Of a stretch of 20,624 bases of DNA, positions 6,694 to 13,488 are shown in pieces. A program made the translations under genes and the position numbers. The notes below the pieces were generated by a model. It worked only from the letters and a program-made list of their open reading frames with translations. It did no database searches and was not told the origin of the DNA. The stretch covers positions 1 through 20,624 of the forward strand of contig JAUTXA010000107.1 of assembly GCA_030838265.1 (NCBI GenBank), given 5' to 3'. Numbering within the stretch: position 1 is the first letter of the stretch; every line of letters begins with the position of its first letter. Origin of the DNA: Actinomycetota bacterium (GTDB lineage Bacteria; Actinomycetota; Acidimicrobiia; Acidimicrobiales; BP-101).

Positions 6694-7593
6694 TTGGAAG
6701 AGGATCAGCCCGGCATCGCGGCCACCGCGGGGGCCAACTTGGTGACCGTCTCGCTCGCCTCGGGCGACGAGGTGGCCGCCGAGGTGGGCCCGGGTCTCGA
6801 CTACGTGGTGGTGGGCGACCACGTGACCGTCCGCCGCACTGGGGACGGTGGGGACGGGTGGACCCTGACCTCGATCGGCGAGCGCCGCTCGACCTTCTGG
6901 CGCCTGCGGGGCGACTTCACCCGGTCGGACGCCTCGATCCAGCAGCGCCACGTGATCGCCGCCAACATCGACCTCGTGGTCGTCGTCGTGGCGGCGGCCC
7001 ATCCCAAGTTCCGCCCGTCCCAGCTCGACAACTACCTATTGCTGGCCGAGCACAGCGATGTCACCCCGCTCATCTGCGTCAACAAGTGCGACCTGGCCGA
7101 GCTCGACCTGTCGGAGTACGAGGGGCTGGGCTACGGCATCGTCCGCACCTCGACCAAGGCGCCGATCGGGCTCGACGATCTGCGGGCGGCCATCACCGGA
7201 AAGACGTCGGTCTTCGTCGGGTCGAGTGGAGTGGGGAAGACGTCGCTCCTCAATGCCTTGGCTCCTGAGGCCGGGCTGAAGACCAGCTACGTCGGCAAGA
7301 AGTCCGACCGCGGCCGCCACACCACCACCAAGTCGTTCATCCTCCGGCTCGACGACGACACGATCGTCATCGACACGCCGGGGACGCGGGCGTTGCAGGT
7401 CCTGCAGATCGACGCCGACGAGCTACCCGAGTACTTCCCCGAGTTCGACGGGCTGGCCGAGTCGTGCCGCTTTCGCAACTGCAGCCACTTGCACGAGCCC
7501 GACTGCGCGGTGCAGGCCGCCGTCGCCTCGGGTGCCATCTCGCCCGCCCGCTACGCCACCTACCGCCGCATCGCCGAGCGCACCGCCCGCTAG
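6694..7593 (+). CDS. rsgA: Ribosome small subunit-dependent GTPase A
   Basis: A circularly permuted GTPase that checks late maturation of the 30S subunit. From the TTG at 6694 it is 299 residues: an OB-fold of about 12-70, then the G motifs in permuted order, NKCD (G4, 130-133), GSSGVGKTS (G1, 176-184), the RGRHTTT switch (206-212) and DTPG (G3, 227-230). A C-terminal zinc knuckle follows (C258, C263, H265, C271 in CRFRNCSHLHEPDC). The reading frame is open far upstream with no good start: the TTG keeps the OB-fold whole, while a GTG at 6742 is the alternative. No convincing ribosome binding site helps decide. Its stop shares the CTAG at 7590-7593 with the stop of the convergent membrane-protein gene. 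Confidence 0.93.
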   Translation: MEEDQPGIAATAGANLVTVSLASGDEVAAEVGPGLDYVVVGDHVTVRRTGDGGDGWTLTSIGERRSTFWRLRGDFTRSDASIQQRHVIAANIDLVVVVVAAAHPKFRPSQLDNYLLLAEHSDVTPLICVNKCDLAELDLSEYEGLGYGIVRTSTKAPIGLDDLRAAITGKTSVFVGSSGVGKTSLLNALAPEAGLKTSYVGKKSDRGRHTTTKSFILRLDDDTIVIDTPGTRALQVLQIDADELPEYFPEFDGLAESCRFRNCSHLHEPDCAVQAAVASGAISPARYATYRRIAERTAR

Positions 7594-9062
7594 GGGCAGA
7601 GGGTGGCTCGGGCGGCGCGGGCGGCCCGCTGGGACCGGTTGTACGAGGCCCATCCCCGTCCCAAGGGGGGCTCGTCGCAGTTGAGGGTGATCTGCAGCTC
7701 GGGGTCGGTCGCTCCGGTGATGGCATGGACCAACGTCGGGATGGCGTCGTCCGACAGCTGGTCGAAGTAGCCCGGGTCGAAGCGGCCGGTGGCCTTGGCG
7801 TGGGCGATGTTGTGACGCACGACGACGGCCTCCGGGTTGGCCACGTTCAGCCCCAGCAACAGGGCGAGGCCGACCATGACCGAGACGGTCGGCACCCAGT
7901 TGCGGGGACGGCCGACGCCGGCGATGTGCAGGCCGAGGGCGATGAAGACCAGCCCGATCCACACCGCCGCCACCTGGCTGTAGAGGCGGAGCATGGTGAA
8001 CCCGAAGACGTGCTCGTAGAGAGAGAGGCGGCGGAAGGCGACGGCGACGATGACGAGGGTGAGGGCCACGACCACCTGGCACAGGACGGTGATCCGCCTG
8101 CTCGGCTCGGTGGTCGCCCGCAGGACGAGCAGGGCGACCAAGGTGATGGCCGACACAGCGAGCAGCTGGAAGAAGCCGCTCCGGGCGTAGTCGGCGTAGG
8201 TCAGGCCGCGCGTGGTGAGGACGTGGTGGGCGCCGCCAAGGGCGGTGACGGCCTGTACCGATGCGAAGATCCCGAACAGGGTGGCGAGAGCGCCGAGGAC
8301 GACCGTGACCTCGAGTTCGCCGAGGCGGGGAGGGTTGTCGAGGGTGATGCCCGCCGGCTGCGACGCCGAGGCCGTCCGCAGCAGACCGCCCATGGCCCAC
8401 GCGCCAATGGCGATGACCACGGCGTGCATCACGACCTCGCCGGGCGGCGCGGGAATGCGAAAGAGCGAGGCGAACACGGCGTCAGCCGAGGCCAGCAGGG
8501 CCCCCAGGACGAGGAGCAGGGGTACGGCCAGCAGCACGCCGCGCACCATGGGCCCGGCGAGAGACGCCCGGTCGTCGGCCTGATCCCGTCGCCGGCGCAG
8601 GGCCCGGGCGAGGGGCCCGGCCACGAACGCGGGCGCGGCGAGGCCGTTGGCCGCGGTGTGCATCGCCCTCGTCAGGGCCCGGGGGATGGTGACGTCGAAC
8701 AGGTCGCCGTCGCGCCCGAACGAGGCCGCGACCACGAGGAGGGCGGCGAGGGCGCAGAGATCCGGGGCGATGAGCCAGGGGCTCATGCGGAGGGGCAGGA
8801 ACAGGGCGAAGATCGGGACGAAGGCGGCCACCAGCCGGGCTTGGGGCTGGACGACCCGGCCCGACGCCAGCAGGACGGCGACGGCCACGACTGCGGCGAG
8901 GGCACCGCCGGTCGTCGCCACCCCCGACACGAGGCCGCGTTCGAAGGCGACGCCGGCGACGACGACTCCGGCGAGGAGCCAGGCCGTGGCCGGACGCTCG
9001 ACCCCGAGTCCGAGTCCTTGGCGGGCCGTGCTGGTGGCGCTGGTGAGGTCGGCCTCGCTCAT
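7590..9062 (-). CDS. DUF4173-like polytopic membrane protein coupled to a two-component system
   Basis: A 490-residue integral membrane protein with about eleven hydrophobic segments (roughly 26-43, 52-68, 77-95, 99-115, 172-195, 208-228, 251-272, 298-316, 325-343, 362-382, 389-407). The stretch RGLTYADYARSGFFQLL (285-301) and the tail VVVRHNIAHAKATGRFDPGYF with LSDDAIPTL (413-443) are characteristic of the DUF4153/DUF4173 family, whose function is not known to me. The last 80 residues, including two cysteines, form a soluble domain after the final helix. The ATG at 9062 overlaps the histidine kinase stop (ATGA), so it is the third gene of a coupled regulator-kinase-membrane protein operon. 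That position suggests a role in signal input or as a target; this is inference. Its stop overlaps that of rsgA. Confidence 0.8.
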   Translation of the reverse strand: MSEADLTSATSTARQGLGLGVERPATAWLLAGVVVAGVAFERGLVSGVATTGGALAAVVAVAVLLASGRVVQPQARLVAAFVPIFALFLPLRMSPWLIAPDLCALAALLVVAASFGRDGDLFDVTIPRALTRAMHTAANGLAAPAFVAGPLARALRRRRDQADDRASLAGPMVRGVLLAVPLLLVLGALLASADAVFASLFRIPAPPGEVVMHAVVIAIGAWAMGGLLRTASASQPAGITLDNPPRLGELEVTVVLGALATLFGIFASVQAVTALGGAHHVLTTRGLTYADYARSGFFQLLAVSAITLVALLVLRATTEPSRRITVLCQVVVALTLVIVAVAFRRLSLYEHVFGFTMLRLYSQVAAVWIGLVFIALGLHIAGVGRPRNWVPTVSVMVGLALLLGLNVANPEAVVVRHNIAHAKATGRFDPGYFDQLSDDAIPTLVHAITGATDPELQITLNCDEPPLGRGWASYNRSQRAARAARATLCP

Positions 9063-10069
9063 GCCGCCACGCCCGGCAGGACGACGACCATCCGACAGCC
9101 GTGAGGCTCTCGTTGCTCGGCTCTGATCTCGCCGCCGTGGAGGTCGACTATCCAGCGGGCGATGGCCAGGCCCAACCCGGCGCCGCCATGGCCCGATCGG
9201 GACGGGTCGACTCGGTAGAAGCGCTCGAACACGCGGTTGGCCTCCTGCTCGGGGATACCGGGACCTTCGTCACTGACCTCGATGGCGACCCGTCCGGCGC
9301 GGTGGTGGGCGGCCAGGGTGACGGTGCCGCCGGCGGGGGAGTAGCGCACCGCGTTGTCGACCAGATTGGTCACGACTTGGTGCATCCGCTCGGGGTCGCC
9401 GTCGGCCACCAGCCCGGTGCCACCGGCATCGACGCGGACACTGACCGCGCCGGCGTGCAGTCGCGACTCCGACGCTGCCAGCTCGAGCATGGGCCCGACC
9501 TCGAAGGGATGGCGGTCGAGCGGGATGGCGCCGGACTCGAGCCGGGAGAGGTCGAGGAGCTGGCTCACCAGCCGGCCCAGGCGCTCGACTTGGCGGAGCA
9601 TCACGGCCAGCTGCTCCGGGTCGGGCTGGCTGACGCCGTCGACCAGGTTCTCGAGCGTGGCCTGCAAAGCGCTGATCGGCGTGCGCAGCTCGTGGCTCAC
9701 GTTGGCCACCAGGTCGCGGCGCATGCGGTCGACCTCGGCCAGCTCGGTGGCCATGGCGTTGAAGGCGCGGGCCAGCTCGCCCACCTCGTCGTGCGAGGTC
9801 GCCGTGACCCGGCGGTCGTAGTCACCGCGGGCCATGTCCTTCGAGGCGGCGGCCATCTCCCGCAGTGGCGCCACCATTCCGTGGGCCAACAGCTGGATGA
9901 CACCGAGCCCGACGACCGCGGCGATCGGCGTGGTGTAGCGCAGGGGGATGCCGGCCTTGAAGCCGCCGAAGATGAGCAGGACGGTGAGGGCGACGGTGGC
10001 GACGACCACCACGCCGAGCTTGGCCTTGATCGAGCCCAAGAAGTCGAGGGGCCGCGTCGTCATCTTCAT
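9059..10069 (-). CDS. Sensor histidine kinase (HAMP-HisKA-HATPase)
   Basis: A 336-residue membrane kinase. Two transmembrane helices at about 17-36 and 46-64 enclose only about ten residues (FKAGIPLRYT), so there is practically no extracytoplasmic sensor domain. A HAMP linker follows (about 62-115), then HisKA with the phospho-accepting H126 in NVSHELRTP, and the ATPase with the N box (N235, N239 in NLVDNAVRYS), DEGPG (267-271), FERFYRVD and GGAGLGLA (295-302). All catalytic boxes are intact, so it should autophosphorylate and pass phosphate to the response regulator encoded just before it. Start and stop each overlap a neighbour by an ATGA. With so little sensor, the signal probably comes through the membrane or a partner such as the next gene's product. 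Confidence 0.95.
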   Translation of the reverse strand: MKMTTRPLDFLGSIKAKLGVVVVATVALTVLLIFGGFKAGIPLRYTTPIAAVVGLGVIQLLAHGMVAPLREMAAASKDMARGDYDRRVTATSHDEVGELARAFNAMATELAEVDRMRRDLVANVSHELRTPISALQATLENLVDGVSQPDPEQLAVMLRQVERLGRLVSQLLDLSRLESGAIPLDRHPFEVGPMLELAASESRLHAGAVSVRVDAGGTGLVADGDPERMHQVVTNLVDNAVRYSPAGGTVTLAAHHRAGRVAIEVSDEGPGIPEQEANRVFERFYRVDPSRSGHGGAGLGLAIARWIVDLHGGEIRAEQREPHGCRMVVVLPGVAA

Positions 10070-10749
10070 GCCGTGGCCTCGATGTCGACGGCGTAGCCCA
10101 CGCCGTGCACGGTGCGGATGAGGTCGGCCCCGAGCTTGCGGCGCAGGTCGCGCACGTGGGAGTCGACGGTGCGCGCCCCCGACCCGTCCCGATAGCCCCA
10201 GACCTCGGCCAGAAGCTGGTCGCGGGTGAGGACGGCGCCCTGGCGGGAGGCGAGGAAGTGCAGCAGGTCGAACTCGGTCGGAGTGAGGTGGACGGCTTCA
10301 CCCGCTCGGCGCACGCGACGGGTGGCGGGCTCGAGCTCGACGTCGCCGATCGTGACCGAGGGACCGGGCAGCACACCGGTGCGCTCCATACGCCGCAACA
10401 CGGCGTGGATCCGGGCCACGAGCTCGCGCGGGCTGAACGGCTTGGTCAGGTAGTCGTCGGCCCCGACGGCCAGGCCCACCAGGAGGTCAGTCTCGGAGTC
10501 GCGCGCCGTCAGCATGATGACGGGGACGGGCCGGTCCTTCTGGATGCGGCGGCACACCTCGAGCCCGTCGATACCGGGCAGCATGAGGTCGAGGACGACG
10601 AGGTCGGGACGCACCCGCTGGCAGAGATCGACCCCTTCGAGGCCATCACCGGCCACCTCGACCGCGAAGCCCTCGCTGCGCAGCCGGGCCGCGATGGCAC
10701 TGGCGATCGACGCCTCGTCCTCGACCACCACGATGGTGCGCGTCGCCAT
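10066..10749 (-). CDS. OmpR/PhoB-family response regulator
   Basis: A 227-residue two-domain regulator. The receiver (about 4-118) has the acidic pair E10/D11, the phosphorylation site D54 in VVLDLMLPGIDG, T81 and K103 in LTKPFSPREL. The DNA-binding winged helix (about 130-225) carries the typical LTPTEFDLLHFLASRQGAVL, the GYRDGSGARTVDSHVRDLRRKL recognition region and the final TVHGVGYAV. It is first in the operon with the kinase (ATGA overlap) and the DUF4173-like protein. TACCCT lies 7 nt before the ATG, whose GAGGA is too close to act as a normal ribosome binding site, so the message may be leaderless. A TACGG-N3-CCGTA palindrome overlaps this -10 and may be an autoregulatory site. The regulon cannot be read from the window. 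Confidence 0.95.
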   Translation of the reverse strand: MATRTIVVVEDEASIASAIAARLRSEGFAVEVAGDGLEGVDLCQRVRPDLVVLDLMLPGIDGLEVCRRIQKDRPVPVIMLTARDSETDLLVGLAVGADDYLTKPFSPRELVARIHAVLRRMERTGVLPGPSVTIGDVELEPATRRVRRAGEAVHLTPTEFDLLHFLASRQGAVLTRDQLLAEVWGYRDGSGARTVDSHVRDLRRKLGADLIRTVHGVGYAVDIEATA

Positions 10750-10756
10750 GTCCTCA

Positions 10757-10773
10757 AGGGTACGGACGCCGTA
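10757..10773 (-). promoter_or_regulatory. Promoter of the two-component operon with overlapping palindrome
   Basis: TACCCT (minus strand 10762-10757) is a TANNNT -10 match 7 nt before the response-regulator ATG. The perfect palindrome TACGG-ACG-CCGTA (10761-10773) starts inside it, a position suited to a repressor or autoregulator. No convincing -35 is seen. Confidence 0.4.
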
Positions 10774-10824
10774 TGCAGGAATCCCGCCCGCACCTGTGGA
10801 GATTCGGTGCAGAGATAAGAGGCG

Positions 10825-11310
10825 TCAGGTGGACGGGGCGGAGGCGGCGGACTCGACGAGGGGGAGGACGCGGTAGGGGATCTGGTCCGAGAGGGCGATG
10901 ACGGTGGTGGTGCGGGAGATGCCCTGCACCTCGAGGATGCGGTTGATGACCTCTTGCAGGTGGGTGTTGGTGCGGGCCGCGACGCGGCAGTGGAGGTCGC
11001 CGGGGCCTGAGGTGGCGTTGGCCTCAAGGACTTCGGGGATAGCGCGCAGGTGGTCGACGACGTCGTCGAGCCGGCCCTGGGCGATCTCGAGCGTGGTGAA
11101 GGCCAGCACCTCGTAGCCCAGGGCGGCGATCCCGAGCTCGGGCCCGAAGCCGGTGATGACGCCCCGGGCCTGCAGCTTGTCGAGGCGGGCCTGCACCGTG
11201 CCCCTCGCCACCCGCAGGCGGCGGGCCAGCTCCATGACGCCGGCCCGGGGGGTCTCGGCCAGAGCCTGGATGAGTCGCCCATCGAGGTCGTCGATCGCAC
11301 TGTTCAACAT
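10825..11310 (-). CDS. Lrp/AsnC-family transcriptional regulator
   Basis: A 161-residue regulator of the feast/famine family. The N-terminal helix-turn-helix covers about residues 5-55 (IDDLDGRLIQALAETPRAGVMELARRL, then VARGTVQARLDKLQARGVI), and the C-terminal RAM/AsnC effector domain covers about 65-150. Such proteins form octamers that bind an amino acid or related metabolite. I chose the ATG at 11310 because the domain begins right after it and TACGAT, a -10 match, lies only 6 nt upstream; an in-frame start at 11370 would add 20 non-family residues. It is divergent from the HDO-HPPD pair across 130 bp, and local Lrp regulators usually control the divergent neighbour. An aromatic amino acid or keto acid as effector is inference. 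Confidence 0.93.
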   Translation of the reverse strand: MLNSAIDDLDGRLIQALAETPRAGVMELARRLRVARGTVQARLDKLQARGVITGFGPELGIAALGYEVLAFTTLEIAQGRLDDVVDHLRAIPEVLEANATSGPGDLHCRVAARTNTHLQEVINRILEVQGISRTTTVIALSDQIPYRVLPLVESAASAPST

Positions 11311-11316
11311 GACCAG

Positions 11317-11322
11317 ATCGTA
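11317..11322 (-). promoter_or_regulatory. Candidate -10 of the Lrp gene (leaderless start)
   Basis: TACGAT on the minus strand fits TANNNT and ends 6 nt before the ATG at 11310. There is no Shine-Dalgarno sequence, so transcription would begin at or beside the start codon. Confidence 0.45.
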
Positions 11323-11363
11323 GCCTGAAACGCCCGAATCACTGGGCAACCTGCCTAGCAAAC

Positions 11364-11402
11364 GGTCCAACTGTTGACCTCTTCGGCCAAGACCCGGAGA
11401 AT
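11364..11402 (+). promoter_or_regulatory. Promoter of the HDO-HPPD operon with imperfect palindrome over the -35
   Basis: TTGACC (11374-11379), a 17-nt spacer and GAGAAT (11397-11402) give matches of 5/6 and 4/6 to the sigma-70 consensus, the best promoter in the window. The predicted leader of about 30 nt carries an AAGGGGG ribosome binding site 7 nt before the GTG. Across the -35 lies an imperfect palindrome, GGTC-c-AAC-t-GTT-GACC (11364-11379), a possible site for the divergent Lrp regulator. Confidence 0.55.
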
Positions 11403-11440
11403 GAAGTGCACAGCCTGTCCATCCTCAAGGGGGATCCGCG

Positions 11441-12286
11441 GTGACGATCACCGACCAGACGCAAACCACGACCAAGACCCGCAGCACGCTCGAAGACTTC
11501 AAGGCCAAGGTCGACCGGGTCGTGGCCGAGCACCCCGTCGTCGTCGACAACCGCTACACCAAGTGGTTCGCCACGGGTGAGGCATCGAGGGACGAGGTCC
11601 GCCACCTGGCCCAGCAGTTCAGCGTCTTCAGCCACCTCTTCGTCGAGGCCCAGCTGCGCAAGGTCATCAACTCCGCCGACATCGACAGCTACCACGCCGG
11701 CAAGGAGATCCTCATGAACGAGCTGGGCGTGGTCTTCCGGCCGCTCAAGGGGACGACGACCGCGGGCGACGACATCGACCCCGAGCTCGTCTCGACCGAG
11801 GGCACCGTCGATGGCAGCCGCTACCGCCACCCGGCCGCCCACTTCGAGTGGCTCATCCGCTTCGCCAAGCCCATCGGCCTCGACTTCGACCAGATGGGCA
11901 AGCGCCGCCACGGCACCGACTCGACCCTCTTCTTCTGCGACGAGCTCCTCCGCATCTACGGCCACGAGGATCCGAGCATCGCCGAGGGCGCCAGCTACGC
12001 CGTCGAGAACTGGGCGGCCGCCGGGTTCTGGAAGGAGCTCATCGCCGGCCTCCAGGCCTTCAAGGAGCGCGAGTGCGCCGAGCTCAACCTGAGCTTCTGG
12101 ACGTGGCACGACAAGGTCGAGGATCAGCACGCGGCCCACACCGCCGACGAGCTGGTCGAGGCGTTCGAGACCGACGAGTTCGACGAGGAGAAGTTCCTGC
12201 AGGGCGCGGCCGAGATGCTCGAAGGCGTCAAGGCCTTCTGGGACGGCCTCGAGCAGGACCGGGTCAACCAAAGGACAGCAAAGTGA
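11441..12286 (+). CDS. Heme-oxygenase-like diiron oxidase (HDO; iron-containing redox enzyme, CADD/TenA-like fold)
   Basis: A 281-residue all-helical protein of the HDO superfamily (relatives: UndA, SznF, BesC, chlamydial CADD), which use a dinuclear metal site and oxygen. The N-terminal YTKWFATGEASRDEV resembles the H-F-Y--W--GEL signature of the family. By motif alignment with CADD from memory, the metal ligands map to E94 (LMNELG), H134 (PAAHFEW), E189 (YAVENW), H223, E227 and H230 (WHDKVEDQH), with the same H-x3-[D/E]-x2-H spacing and Glu in place of Asp. Tyr39 aligns with CADD Tyr27. About 39 residues separate E94 from H134, against six in CADD, so there is a large insertion. The GTG at 11441 follows AAGGGGG by 7 nt. 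The stop overlaps the HPPD start (GTGA), so the two are co-produced. Substrate unknown; TenA-like non-oxidative chemistry is less likely given the full ligand set. Confidence 0.78.
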   Translation: MTITDQTQTTTKTRSTLEDFKAKVDRVVAEHPVVVDNRYTKWFATGEASRDEVRHLAQQFSVFSHLFVEAQLRKVINSADIDSYHAGKEILMNELGVVFRPLKGTTTAGDDIDPELVSTEGTVDGSRYRHPAAHFEWLIRFAKPIGLDFDQMGKRRHGTDSTLFFCDELLRIYGHEDPSIAEGASYAVENWAAAGFWKELIAGLQAFKERECAELNLSFWTWHDKVEDQHAAHTADELVEAFETDEFDEEKFLQGAAEMLEGVKAFWDGLEQDRVNQRTAK

Positions 12287-13416
12287 CGGCGACCACGACC
12301 AATCCCACCACCTACCGCACGGCCACTCCGGCTTCGATGTTCCTCGGCTGGGACTACCTCGAGCTCTGGGTCGGCAACGCCCGCACCTATGCCGGCTTCC
12401 TGATGTCGGCGTTCGGCTTCGAATGCGTCGCCTATGCCGGCCCCGAGACGGGTGTCGCCGACCGGGCCAGCTACCTGCTCGAGCAAGGCGCCATCCGCTT
12501 CCTCGTCACCGGCGCCATGCACCCCGACTCGCCCATCGCGTCCCACGTCCGGGCCCACGGCGACGGCGTCCACGACCTGGCCATCACCGTGTCGGATGCG
12601 GCCGCTTGCTACGAGGCCGCCCTCGAGCGCGGCGCCGTCGGCCTCCGTCCGCCCGTGGTCGTCGACGACGACAGCGGCAAGCTCGTCCTCGCCACCATCG
12701 CCACCTACGGCGACACCCAGCACACGTTCGTCGAGCGCCACGCCTACTCCGGTCTCTTCATGCCTCACTTCACCGCCGACCGCCTCCCCCCGCGGCCCGT
12801 CGGCCCCGAGGTCGGCCTGGTGAAGATCGACCACGCCGTGGCCAACGTCGAGAAGGGCGCCCTCGATCAGTGGGTCGGCTTCTACGAGCGCATCCTCGGC
12901 TTCGACCAGCTCGTCCACTTCGACGACGAGACCATCTCGACCGAGTACTCGGCCTTGATGTCGACGGTGGTGTGGGACGGCAGCAAGGTCGTCCTCCCGA
13001 TCAACGAGCCGGCCGACGGCAAGAAGAAGAGCCAGATCCAGGAGTACCTCGACTTCTACGGCTGCCCCGGCGTGCAGCACATCGCCCAGCGGACGGAGGA
13101 CATCGTCACCACCGTCGCCGCCCTCCGGGCCCGGGGCGTGCGCTTCTTGACCGTGCCGCCCGCCTACTACGACGACGTCAAGGTCCGCCTGGCCGAGCTC
13201 GACCTGCCGTGGGACAAGCTGCAGGATCTCGGCATCCTGATCGACAAGGACCAGGACGGCTACCTGCTGCAGATCTTCACCGAGAACGTCACCGACCGGC
13301 CCACGGTCTTCTTCGAGATCATCCAGCGGGAAGGGGCCAAGGGCTTCGGCGCCGGCAACTTCAAGGCTCTCTTCGAGGCGATCGAGCGCGAGCAAGACCG
13401 CCGCGGCAACCTCTAG
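12283..13416 (+). CDS. hppD: 4-hydroxyphenylpyruvate dioxygenase
   Basis: A 377-residue non-heme iron enzyme (EC 1.13.11.27) that converts 4-hydroxyphenylpyruvate to homogentisate in tyrosine catabolism. It has two vicinal-oxygen-chelate halves; the C-terminal half binds iron through H184 (KIDHAVANV), H266 (GVQHIAQRT) and E345 (VFFEIIQRE). The C-terminal FGAGNFKALFEAIEREQ is the classic HPPD helix that closes the active site, which argues for HPPD over hydroxymandelate synthase, though the latter cannot be excluded by eye. The GTG start at 12283 overlaps the HDO stop by 4 nt and has AAAGGA upstream; the frame is open further up but that region belongs to HDO. No homogentisate dioxygenase, maleylacetoacetate isomerase or fumarylacetoacetase is adjacent, so the fate of homogentisate is not shown here. 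Confidence 0.95.
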   Translation: MTATTTNPTTYRTATPASMFLGWDYLELWVGNARTYAGFLMSAFGFECVAYAGPETGVADRASYLLEQGAIRFLVTGAMHPDSPIASHVRAHGDGVHDLAITVSDAAACYEAALERGAVGLRPPVVVDDDSGKLVLATIATYGDTQHTFVERHAYSGLFMPHFTADRLPPRPVGPEVGLVKIDHAVANVEKGALDQWVGFYERILGFDQLVHFDDETISTEYSALMSTVVWDGSKVVLPINEPADGKKKSQIQEYLDFYGCPGVQHIAQRTEDIVTTVAALRARGVRFLTVPPAYYDDVKVRLAELDLPWDKLQDLGILIDKDQDGYLLQIFTENVTDRPTVFFEIIQREGAKGFGAGNFKALFEAIEREQDRRGNL

Positions 13417-13431
13417 CGCCCACGTTTTTCG

Positions 13432-13477
13432 TTTCGGCCGCGATCTGCTGCAGTAGTGCGGCGAATCGCGGCCGAAA
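13432..13477. terminator. Strong hairpin between convergent HPPD and DinB-fold genes
   Basis: TTTCGGCCGCGAT (13432-13444) and ATCGCGGCCGAAA (13465-13477) are perfect 13-nt reverse complements with a 20-nt loop. The position between converging stops suits a bidirectional terminator, but neither side is followed by a U-tract in the RNA; a T5 run (13425-13429) lies before the hairpin on the plus strand. It may act as an mRNA 3' end stabiliser or a factor-dependent terminator, or be a dispersed palindromic repeat. Confidence 0.5.
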
Positions 13478-13488
13478 GCGCGTCGGGG

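Noticed and set aside
7464..9104. 546-codon plus-strand open frame
   Set aside because: Antisense to the DUF4173-like gene; Gly/Asp/Gln-rich shadow sequence.
11848..12282. Upstream extension of HPPD
   Set aside because: The frame is open but overlaps HDO out of frame; the GTG at 12283 has a ribosome binding site and gives the usual length.
12124..13395. 423-codon minus-strand open frame
   Set aside because: Antisense to HPPD, which has all iron ligands on the plus strand.
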